Below, one piece after another: positions 54,873-63,285 of a DNA stretch of 64,000 bases. Each line of letters opens with the position of its first letter. Positions within the stretch are counted from its first letter, which is position 1. The notes beneath the pieces are model-generated. The model was not told the origin of the DNA. It ran no database searches and worked only from the letters and a program-made list of their open reading frames with translations. The DNA comes from Xanthobacter dioxanivorans. Lineage in GTDB: Bacteria; Pseudomonadota; Alphaproteobacteria; Rhizobiales; Xanthobacteraceae. The position numbers and the translations under genes are program-made. The stretch spans positions 2,469,001-2,533,000 of the forward strand of contig NZ_CP063362.1 of assembly GCF_016807805.1 (NCBI RefSeq), in the 5' to 3' direction.

Positions 54873-56592
54873 GCAAGCTCTCCGCCCAACAGGCTGCTGT
54901 CATAGCTGCGGATTTGGGACCGCTATCTGTGCTTGCCTGCGCCGGCAGCGGCAAAACGCAGACGGCTGTTCACCGCTGCGCCGCCGTCTGAGCCGCCGCC
55001 CCGGCCGCGTCGCATTATTGTCATTCTCCAACATCGCAGTCGACACCTTCCGGAGCGACTTCGCCAAGCTGTGCGAGTCTGAGGCGGTCTCGATTGGCTC
55101 CGGCGTGGAAATCGACACTATCGACGGTTTCATCACCGCCAACATCATTCGCCCCCATGCCTATCGGGTGATGCAAGCGCCGAGGGCGGCCTTCCTCGTG
55201 TCGGGAACGGAGCCCTTTCTAACGGGTTTTCGGCTGCCGCCCCTCTCCAAAGGGAGCCCGCCGGTTACTGTCGACAAGATTCGCACCAAGGTGGTGCAGT
55301 CGCGGTTCGAGTTCTTTACGGACGTATTCGGCAACGAGCGATCTCTCGACAAGACCAAAACCGTCGATCTCGTGCAGCGGCTCGGCAAGGTCGGAGCATA
55401 TACGCACGAGCTCGGACGCTACTGGTGCTGCCGCACGTTGGCCGCCGAGCGCGAACTGCTCAAGGCCTTCTCTCATCGCTATCCGGAGATCCTAATCGAC
55501 GAGGCTCAGGATGTCGGCTCGGCCCAGCAGGCGATCTTGACCCTGCTCGCCAGGGCCGGTTCGTCCGTGACGCTGGTCGGCGACCCCCACCAAGGCATCT
55601 ACGAATACGCTGGCGCGGACGGTACCTATCTTCGCGGCCACTCGACTTCGCCGTTTTCGTTAACTCGCAACTATCGATCGATCCCATCGATCACGGCCGT
55701 CGCCCGCAAGCTCTCCGGGGAGACGGGCGAGACCCACCGCGAGGATCGCGCGCCGCCTGCCGGGGCCTATGCCGTGCCTTACGCGGAGAACGGTATCGAG
55801 ACCCTGATCGCGGCCTTCCGCGACGCAATAACTGCTTGCGGTCTCGACGCGGATCGCTGCGCTGTGCTCTGCCGAGCATCGGCTCTCGTCGAGACCATCT
55901 CCGGGGGCGGCAATTCTGTCGGATCGGGCGCAGTGAAGACCCTTGCCAAGGCGGCTGCCATGCGCGACGTCAAGGGCGATTTCCACCAAACTTTCCGGCT
56001 CGTTGCCGAGGCTCTGGAGCACTCGCTGCTGGGAAACCCACCAGAAGGCCTGGCCAGTCACCTAGCCGACCCTCGACGCTATCCGGAGCTGCGTCCGCTC
56101 CGGCGGCTCGTCTGGAATTTCGTTCGGTCCGGTGACGGCTTACCCGGCGCACACCTTCGGGCCGACACCGAGTGGCTTCCCGCGCTTCGATCAAGCGTAA
56201 CGACATTGCTTGACCTGATCACGGCGGCCTCCGGACTCCAACCCGCCGCAAATCTCGCCATGCGGCTGAGCAGCAAGGCGTTGCCGCCGGCGCCTGTCTC
56301 AGCCGTGAAGGCCGATGCAATCAAGCCACTTCGGGTCGACACCGTTCACGGTGCCAAGGGCGAGACCCTGGACGCAGTTTTGTATGTGGTCACCAAGGCC
56401 CATCTCGACGGGATGTTGGCCGGCACGGCGACCGAGATCGGCCGCATCGGCTATGTCGCAGTCACTCGACCTCGAGACCTCTTGTGGGTGGGCGTGCCCG
56501 CCGCCGAATTCGAGGCATCGCGCGCTGCACTGGAAGCGGTCGGGCTTGTGACGCGTGTTCCGATTCCAAAGCGATCAGAGAAGCAGTCGTAG
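54869..56592 (+). CDS. gajB: Gabija GajB: UvrD-like helicase, frameshifted as sequenced
   Basis: Superfamily 1A helicase partner of GajA. The true start is ATG 54869 (MSKLSAQQAAVIAADLGPLS), overlapping gajA by ATGA, with Walker A LACAGSGKTQTAV; this frame stops at 54988. The rest is one frame back: PGRVALLSFSNIAVDTFRSD, Walker B ILIDEAQDVGSAQQ, motif III LVGDPHQGIYEYAG, LTRNYRS, motif V DTVHGAKGETLDAV and motif VI GYVAVTRPRDLLWV. One added base in the GCGCCGCCG stretch about 54966-54980 restores an approximately 574-residue protein. All helicase motifs are present, so the function may be intact if the lesion is a sequencing error; if real, the system is dead. Confidence 0.85.
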
Positions 56593-56899
56593 GAGTCGAT
56601 GCAACGCATCACCGTAAGAATTCCTTGGGCGATCGGGCGTCGACGCAGGAGGTGGTAGAACTCGAGGACGCTCATTATCGGGCGATATCCTGCGGTTTAC
56701 GAGCAAACGCCGGAGCGATGTCCTCGCACCAGGTCCGGATAGCGTGCACAACCTATCGTTCGTCCGTATTCACCGAATCGAGGGGGCTTTTGGAAAACGC
56801 ACCCCTGCAGGCACGTACCGTATGCCGGCCGAATTCCAGACACTCCAGGCGAAGAAAGAGCGGATCGCGGCGGAATCGACGAGTGGTTTGGCCATGGGT
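56593..56899. other. Gap between gajB and the LA2681-type gene
   Basis: 307 bp between convergent genes. I see no convincing reading frame, hairpin terminator or repeat. Composition is close to the surrounding island. Confidence 0.4.
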
Positions 56900-58476
56900 T
56901 CAGTCTCGCCGCTTCCAGGCGTCGTCCCAAGTGTCGAGCGATATGGGGAAGCTCGCGCCGGGCGGCCGCTCGGCTTCCCGCCGCCGCTCCTCGGCGTGGA
57001 TCGCTAGCGTGAGGTACATGATCGCGGCCCGAGCGAGCTTGAGTTGGCGGCCGGTGCGGGCGGCGAGGTCTTCGAAGGAGAGGTCAAAGATGCCGGGCGC
57101 TGTCTTGGGGAGGGTGAGATCGAGACAGCTCGTAGAAACATGTCGTGGACGCTGACGAACTTGTGCTCCAGGTGGTTGCGTAGCTCGTAGATCGCCTGGG
57201 CGTCCGGCTCGGTGACGTCCTTGAAGTCGTTCTCGAACACGTCTTTCGACAGCCAGAAGAGCCCGCGGAGCGGCCAGTTGGCGAGCCCGTCGAGGTTGGG
57301 ATGGAGCGCCTTGCCCCTGCCCTTCACGAACCAGAGGTTCCGGAAGCTGACCTGCCGCTCCGGATGGCCGAGACCCAGGTAGGTGTTGAGGCAGAAGGCA
57401 ACCTTGTCGAAGATCGAATATGCACCGCGGAACGCCATCTTCAGACGCTCGACTGCGAAGCCGACGGCCGGATAGTCCAGGGTGTTGTAGACTTGCACGC
57501 CGCGGTCGGCGAAGTGGACGCCGCTGGCAGTTAGACCCTCCCAGCAAGCGAAACGGGCCGCCGCGTACTCCTGCTTCATCAGGTTGAAGTAGGCGATAAC
57601 CGGCGGCGGACCGGGGCCGCCGTCCAAGCCGACGACCGTGATGGAAGGCAGCATCATCACGTCGCGCGCCGCGATCTCGAAGGGGGCGGCGTCATTTAGT
57701 GGGTTGATGAAGAGTCGACGGGCCAGACACCAGCGGCGATATTCGCGTTCGCGACGTCCTCGGCCCAGGGAATGGCCATGAAGGTCCACTTCGACGGGGT
57801 TGGCGGTCAGGTACGCGTCGAGTGCCTGGGCGTGTTTCGCGAAGTAGTCCAGGGCGGGTTCGAGCCCATCGCTCTCGATGATGGCATTGGGGTCGATCGC
57901 ACGGCGGAAGGCCTGGTGCGCGGCGGCAGCAAGGACATAGTTGTGGCCGGGGTCATGCAGGCCGGCGGCATAGTGGGAAAGGCCGATGCCGCGGTTGCCG
58001 TTGGCCATGGCCATGTTCGGGACCAGGGCGAGCGCTCGGTCCCATGCCTCAATGGCTTCGACGAACCGGCCGATGTGGTTGAGGATGTTGCCCAGGTTGG
58101 TAAGCGCCTGGGCGCGCTGGATCAGGCCGAGACTTTCGAAGCCCTCGCTCGCCACCGCGCGCCGGAGCGCCAGCAGTTCCTGGTCGATTTCGTTCGAACG
58201 CCAGGTCCAGGTCTGGTGGGTCAGCGATTGATGCCGTCGAGTGCTCCAGAGGTTGGCGGTGAAATAGTGCCAGCGCGCACGATGGGCCGGGTCGAGATCA
58301 CGCACCTCTAAACTCGTTAGCACGGCCTCAGCTCGGTCCAAGCCTCCGGCTCTCGCGGCTTCGGTACTGAGGTCCACCAACAGGGCGGCCAAGGTCATCG
58401 CATCGTTGTCGGACAGGCACGTCGGGTCGATGGTCATCAGCTTGGTGAGATCGGGGCTGTTCTCGAAGTCTGCCAT
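56900..58476 (-). CDS. LA2681-type HEPN protein with TPR N-terminus, frameshifted as sequenced
   Basis: The N-terminal part is TPR-like (RAQALTNLGNILNHIGRFVE, then AIEAWDRALALVPNMAMANG and NRGIGLSHYAAGLHDPGHNY). The middle carries HGHSLGRGRREREYRRWCLA and INPLNDAAPFEIAARDVMML, typical of LA2681-like proteins, and the C-terminal HEPN part has the motif ELRNHLEHKFVSVHD (R-N-x3-H). After DMF the frame breaks; one extra T in the run at 57136-57138 (minus strand) continues as STSCLDLTLPKTAPGIFDLS to the stop at 56900, giving about 525 residues. ATG 58476 has GAGAGAACAACT upstream. LA2681 HEPN proteins are predicted RNases or abortive-infection effectors. Confidence 0.75.
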
Positions 58477-58530
58477 AGTTGTTCTCTCGGGCATGTCGTG
58501 ACGCGCATCGCGTCTGCGATACCATGAGTC

Positions 58531-59415
58531 ATGGACGGCGAATCAGATCTTTCCGACGTCGAGGCGCCGACGCCTTCTGCCGAAGTCTGGCGGGGCCGCC
58601 GGGTCCATTGGCAGGACCGCACCACCTGGTTCGGCGCCTTGGAGACGTGGCTCGAAAGAGAGTGGCGGCCGGGCGGCAAGGCCCGTCTCCAAAAGCGAAA
58701 GCTCGATCTCTGCTGGGACGACAGCGGCTGGCTGGACGCTCTCGAGCGCCATGTACAGCCGAGCGTGGAGACTTTGATCGAGGGGTTGGCCGATGACCTA
58801 GCGAAGGCGAAGCTACTGACCTTCCATGGCTGCCGCGTGCCGGACGCTGGCGTCTTCCATCGAGAGGGATTGCGGCGCAACGACCCGGCGGAGCTCGAAG
58901 CGCTGGCGCGCCGGTTGGTGGCCGAGGATGATGACCTGGCATGGATGCGCCAGAAGATCGAGGCGATAATCGCCGGGTTCGACGATCGAGAGCGCGACAC
59001 CGGACGGCTCTATGTCTGCGCCGATGAGCGGCCGCAGCTCGACCATAGCGGCCACTACCTCCTCTTTGGTAGCGAGTGGCTTCAGTGCCTGCTCGGCTCG
59101 GGCGCTCACCGCGCGTTGAAGCGGTATGGGACGCCGACCGTGGTGGAAGTCGACCTTCCCTTTGACTGGGTACCGGAGGAAACGCGTCGAGAATTCGCCC
59201 GGCATCTGCTGCAGGAGTGGACCCGGGTTTTCGTGATGGGTGAGACCTTCTCGCCGGCCCTCGATTTCTCGGTGATCTTGCGACGGGACATTCCTGCCGA
59301 GATGGTGGTCGGACACTCGCATCCCAGGGTGCTGAAGAACCCATTCATGCACCACCGCACGGAGCGAACCGCCGATCCCACCTGTCCGCACTGCGTGGGT
59401 AGCGCCAGGGCGTAG
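58531..59415 (+). CDS. Uncharacterised island protein, divergent from the LA2681-type gene
   Basis: A 294-residue soluble protein I cannot assign. It begins acidic (MDGESDLSDVEAP) and is rich in Trp, Arg and Asp. Potentially conserved segments are GHYLLFGSEWLQCLLGSGAH, YGTPTVVEVDLPFDWVPEET and SVILRRDIPAEMVVGHSHPR, with a lone CPHC near the C-terminus. No signal peptide, membrane segment or nucleotide-binding motif is visible. Its start is 54 bp from the divergent LA2681-type gene, so they share a promoter region and may form a two-gene unit. A 3' insertion-sequence scar follows. Confidence 0.65.
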   Translation: MDGESDLSDVEAPTPSAEVWRGRRVHWQDRTTWFGALETWLEREWRPGGKARLQKRKLDLCWDDSGWLDALERHVQPSVETLIEGLADDLAKAKLLTFHGCRVPDAGVFHREGLRRNDPAELEALARRLVAEDDDLAWMRQKIEAIIAGFDDRERDTGRLYVCADERPQLDHSGHYLLFGSEWLQCLLGSGAHRALKRYGTPTVVEVDLPFDWVPEETRREFARHLLQEWTRVFVMGETFSPALDFSVILRRDIPAEMVVGHSHPRVLKNPFMHHRTERTADPTCPHCVGSARA

Positions 59416-59503
59416 GGGAAGAGGCTATGGGGCCGGTGATGATGGTGAGAGCATCGCCGCTTCTTCATCCAACGGAGGCAGGCCGACGAAGCAGGTTGAT
59501 GAT

Positions 59504-59700
59504 TTGAGCCGTTCCCTTGTGGCCTTTGACCAAGAGTCTGCATTGGTCGCGGTGATTGAATTGAGTAACGTCAGCTGGCTGGTCGCCGGCACATTGCCAG
59601 GCATCGCGCTCCGGCCTCAGAAGAAGCTGGATCTCGATCCTGTGGCACTGGACCAGTTGCTGACGCGATGGCGGATCGAGGCCGAGACCGCCGGCCGGCC
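59504..59700 (+). pseudogene. IS110-family transposase, 5' fragment
   Basis: The start (TTG 59504) reads SRSLVAFDQESALVAVIELS then NVSWLVAGTLPGIALRPQKK and LLTRWRIEAETAGRPI. This is the N-terminus of IS110-type (DEDD) transposases as I know it from related genomes. At 59700 the sequence switches abruptly to an IS3-type transposase, so only about 65 codons remain. Confidence 0.6.
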
Positions 59701-60305
59701 AATCCGAAGCGGATCTATCGCCTTTACAGGGACTTGGGCCTTCAGTTGCGGAACAAGGTGCCGAAGCGAGGGGTGAAGGCGAAGCTGCGCGACGACCGTC
59801 GTCCGGCGACGCGCGGCAATGAGACCTGGGCGATGGACTTCGTCCACGACCAGCTCGCCACGGGCCGGAAGATCCGGGTCCTGACCATCGTCGACACCTT
59901 CACGCGGTTCTCGCCGGCGGTCGATCCCCGGTTCAGCTACCGGGGCGAGGACGTGGTGGCGACACTCGAGCGGATCTGCCGGAGCACCGCTATCCGCAGA
60001 GCATTCGGGTCGACCAAGGCTCCGAGTTCGTGTCCCGGGACCTCGACCTGTGGGCCTACCAGAGGGGTGTCGTGCTCGACTTCTCCCGGCCTGGCAGGCC
60101 GACCGACAACGGCTTCATCGAGTCGTTCAACGGCAAGTTCCGGGCCGAATGTTTGAACGCCCACTGGTTCATGAGCCTTGACGACGCGAGGGTGAAAATG
60201 GAGGCTTGGCGTAGGGACTACAACGAGGTTCGCCCGCACAGCGCGATCGGCAACAAGCCGCCCATCGCGCTCATGAATGTCTCTCCGGCATCCTCGCCGG
60301 CATGA
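59701..60305 (+). pseudogene. IS3-family OrfB transposase, 3' part, frameshifted
   Basis: Begins within OrfB at NPKRIYRLYRDLGLQLRNK and carries the rve integrase core: NETWAMDFVHDQLATGRKIR (first Asp), then, after a frame change near 59980-59990, IRVDQGSEFVSRDLDLW (second Asp), RPGRPTDNGFIESFNGKFR (Glu) and NEVRPHSAIGNKPPIAL. One missing base (ACCGGC to ACCGC) explains the shift. The OrfA part and the 5' end are absent. The flank at 60306-60345 (CCTAACCCCGGAATTTTCCA) probably includes the right inverted repeat. Confidence 0.8.
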
Positions 60306-60446
60306 GCCCTAACCCCGGAATTTTCCAGTTCCGGTTGGCCTAGAATTGGGGAGCGCTTCAACACAACCGTCAGGACAAACTCACGGCTGGATAAAACTTG
60401 GGGGCAACGTCATGCACGATGCAGCTTCAGGAGGCAGCGCGCCCCG

Positions 60447-62894
60447 TCACGCAAAGCCCCCGACCGTCGGCCGGACGTCAATGAGGATCTCCGTCACGGA
60501 CCCCTTCAGCTTTTCCGATGCGGTCAAGAGCGGATTTCCTGCGTCCCGGGCTCGACCATCGAACACGACTAAGAAGCCGACGTACACTCTCCGGTTCTCC
60601 ATGTAGTGGTGGATCTGATCCTCGCCGCTGATAGCATACGCCGTCGTGTAAGGCGCTCCGCACATCTTCAGCTCGATGATCACCGACAGGCCGCCCGCAA
60701 ACCGAAGGAGCAGATCCAAGCGGCCAGCGCCCGTCGCGAGTTCCTCGAATACCTCGACCCGCTCTCCGAAGACCGCCTGGACGAAGGTGTGGAGCAGCGT
60801 CTGGCCACGCGCTTCTGGCCGATTGATCCACTTGTGGTTCTTCGTGCCCTTCGGACGCTGCCAGAACTCCATGCGCTTTGCGGAGGAGATAAAGTGAGCG
60901 AACGATTGCAGCGCTCGATCCACCTCGGCGAGCGTCACCGGAATGGCCGGGCTAATCTGAGGCACCTCCGGAAGAATAGTGGCCCCGAGCGCGAAAGCGC
61001 GCTCGCGCAACTCCATCGCCGTCGCGCGGAGCTCGGACGTCTCGTCTAGCAACGTGCAGGCCTTGCTCAAGGCCAAGACAGCCCCACTCATGTCGCCGGC
61101 TTCGAACAGTGAGCGGCCGTAGGCGAAGAGGCGGTTCGGCGCTTCGCCGAAGCGGTCCAACTGCCCCCGGAGTGCGATGGCAGCTGCACCCCAGTCCTCA
61201 GCCTTCCAGAGCACGTCGACGAGACTCTGGTGCGCTACGACGTCGAGCGGAGCGTCCGCGATAATCGTCCGGTACCACGCGGCCGACCGCTGGTACTCGC
61301 CCTCGTCCCGCAGGATCTGGGCGATGGCCAGTTTGACCGGGTGCATCGTGCCTTTGCGCGCGCCAAGCCTCTCTAGCTTCCGCAATAGCGCTTCTAGTCT
61401 GCCGAGCTTCTGCAAAGGCGAAGGTCCGGGATCCTTGATGATCGCGGCAGTGCCGGCGCCAGCGATCAGATCGGGATCGCCGTTCTCCTCAGCTTCTTTC
61501 ACGAGGGCCGACGCCTCAGTCGCATCGAATGCGTCCATGAGCGCCGCGACCCTGCGGGCGAACGCGAAGTGGACCGATCCACTTTCCTTTTCCAAAGTGC
61601 GCGCTTCGGCGCGCAACCGTTCGGCAGCGTCACAATCTCCCATCTGCTCGGCTGTGATAACGGCGAGATGGAGGGACGCGATCAACTGCTCCTCCGCGCC
61701 CACCAACCCACGCCTCAGCGCCACGGCCTTCATGGCCGAAGAATGCGCCTCGTCGAGGTCTCTTAGGTCGAGCAGCTTGCGCGCCTTCCGGTGAAGGATG
61801 TCGGCCCGCATCTCGCCGTTCAAAATGCCCTTGCGATCCAGCAAAGCGAGCATCCTCTCGTGTTGCGCGATCGCTGAGCCCGGTTCCACATCCTCCTGCA
61901 GCCGCGAAAGCTGCTTCAGGCTGATGGCAGCCTGGCGGTTGTTTCCCGCTTCGAGGAAGGCATCGACGGAACACTCCGCGGCCTGCAGGGCTTCCGCGCC
62001 GCCGGGATCGAGGGCCATGCTCAAGTTCCGCCACACCCAGGCCCGCTCGCCCGCGTCGATGCGGTCGCCGCTTCGAAGCAGGGCACGCCAAGTCGACAGG
62101 GCGAATTCCTTCTCGCCACGATGCAAGGCCGCGATCGCGCTCAGGTTCTGGAGACCGAAACGGACTTGTTCGTCGAGGTCTCCATCTCTTGCAAGCAATT
62201 CCTCAGCTGCATTACCCGCATCCAAATGACGGCCCTGCAATCCCGCCAAAAGGGCCATGCGGAGCAGCAGTTCGTTCCGGACGTTGTCCGCGAGCGCCTC
62301 GCGGTCGATCCGCAGCATGGCATCTAGGAGGTGGGGTGAACGACTCAGGACTGCCGCAGCCCGCGCTTCCTCGCTAAGGGCGGTTGCAGCTGCTCCGCCA
62401 TGGTCGCCTCGCTCCGTCTTCTCCGTGATGGACGCTGCAAGCCCTCGGTCCTTCGAGAAGGCGTCCCTCACCGCGGACATCAATCTGCCAGGAACGCCTT
62501 CGTCCGCGACAGCGAACGGGCTTAAGGTCTCGTGCCGTCCCACGATCAGGCCCGTTTCGAAGTCGAGCTCGAATCGCATTGCGAAGTCCGCGTCGGGCAA
62601 GCGGTCGACGTTCAACCCCGTGGCCGCAAGCGCGGTCGACAATCTTGAGACGAAGGCCTCGAAACGTTGCGGCAGGGGTAGGTCCACGTCAGCCGCCGCG
62701 GTGGACGCCACCTCCTGGGCGCACCGTTCGATCACCTCGCCCCGCGGGTCCGAGGGAGACATCTCCAAAGTGATCCCGGTGCCACTGTCGATCGTCACCA
62801 CTCTTATGAGCGATGGCGCCCCGTCCGCGGAGACGTCCCGAATGGCGAGGCGCAAGACGATGGGTTCAGGCTCCGGCTCGTCAGTGTCTGCCAT
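60447..62894 (-). CDS. TPR-repeat protein with C-terminal PD-(D/E)XK-like nuclease domain
   Basis: An 815-residue island protein. Residues about 1-150 are an unassigned alpha/beta domain (IRVVTIDSGTGITLEMSPSD). Residues about 170-650 are helical repeats of TPR type (for example HLDAGNAAEELLARDGDLDE, ADILHRKARKLLDLRDLDEA and ISLKQLSRLQEDVEPGSAIA). The last 150 residues carry EVFEELATGAGRLDLLLRF, then GLSVIIELKMCG, the D...ExK pattern of PD-(D/E)XK nucleases, followed by SGEDQIHHYMENRRVYVGFL, which resembles the Q-x3-Y motif often seen after the ExK strand. It stands alone, leftward, between an IS scar and a DUF932 gene. A sensor-effector design is suggested; no known defence family is recognised. 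Confidence 0.75.
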   Translation of the reverse strand: MADTDEPEPEPIVLRLAIRDVSADGAPSLIRVVTIDSGTGITLEMSPSDPRGEVIERCAQEVASTAAADVDLPLPQRFEAFVSRLSTALAATGLNVDRLPDADFAMRFELDFETGLIVGRHETLSPFAVADEGVPGRLMSAVRDAFSKDRGLAASITEKTERGDHGGAAATALSEEARAAAVLSRSPHLLDAMLRIDREALADNVRNELLLRMALLAGLQGRHLDAGNAAEELLARDGDLDEQVRFGLQNLSAIAALHRGEKEFALSTWRALLRSGDRIDAGERAWVWRNLSMALDPGGAEALQAAECSVDAFLEAGNNRQAAISLKQLSRLQEDVEPGSAIAQHERMLALLDRKGILNGEMRADILHRKARKLLDLRDLDEAHSSAMKAVALRRGLVGAEEQLIASLHLAVITAEQMGDCDAAERLRAEARTLEKESGSVHFAFARRVAALMDAFDATEASALVKEAEENGDPDLIAGAGTAAIIKDPGPSPLQKLGRLEALLRKLERLGARKGTMHPVKLAIAQILRDEGEYQRSAAWYRTIIADAPLDVVAHQSLVDVLWKAEDWGAAAIALRGQLDRFGEAPNRLFAYGRSLFEAGDMSGAVLALSKACTLLDETSELRATAMELRERAFALGATILPEVPQISPAIPVTLAEVDRALQSFAHFISSAKRMEFWQRPKGTKNHKWINRPEARGQTLLHTFVQAVFGERVEVFEELATGAGRLDLLLRFAGGLSVIIELKMCGAPYTTAYAISGEDQIHHYMENRRVYVGFLVVFDGRARDAGNPLLTASEKLKGSVTEILIDVRPTVGGFA

Positions 62895-63285
62895 AAGGCC
62901 GTACGTTGGTAAGTAGCAAGTTTAGCCCTAATTTGGTGAGTGGCAGCATCACTTGCAAGACCATGCTCTGATGGACGAGATCGGCGCGAAAGCCAAACAG
63001 CGGCTTTGAGGCAGCTGACCCAGCGAAGCCGAGAATAGCTCGACATCCAAAGCTCGCACTGCGAGCAGGCGAACGTCAGCTTCCTGAAAAAAACGTCAAT
63101 GTCTGTAGTTGGCGCTTCCAGCCCAGTTAGGTTTCTCCGAACGTGGACGCCTGCCTCAATCAGTGCCCTTCGTCTGACGTTGGCGCGGCGCCCGCTTTCA
63201 AGAGTGAGAGTTGGGTTCGAATTGTCATGACGGGTTGAGGGCAGGGAGGAAAGTCTTCCGGCGCCCGTCATGGAGGTTGGTTCCC
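62895..63285. other. Gap between the TPR-nuclease and DUF932 genes
   Basis: 391 bp of mixed composition with no convincing gene. The right end (63220-63285) carries GTCATGACGGGTTGAGGGCA and then GGGAGGAAAGTC before the ribosome-binding site TGGAGG, probably the leader of the DUF932 gene. Confidence 0.4.
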
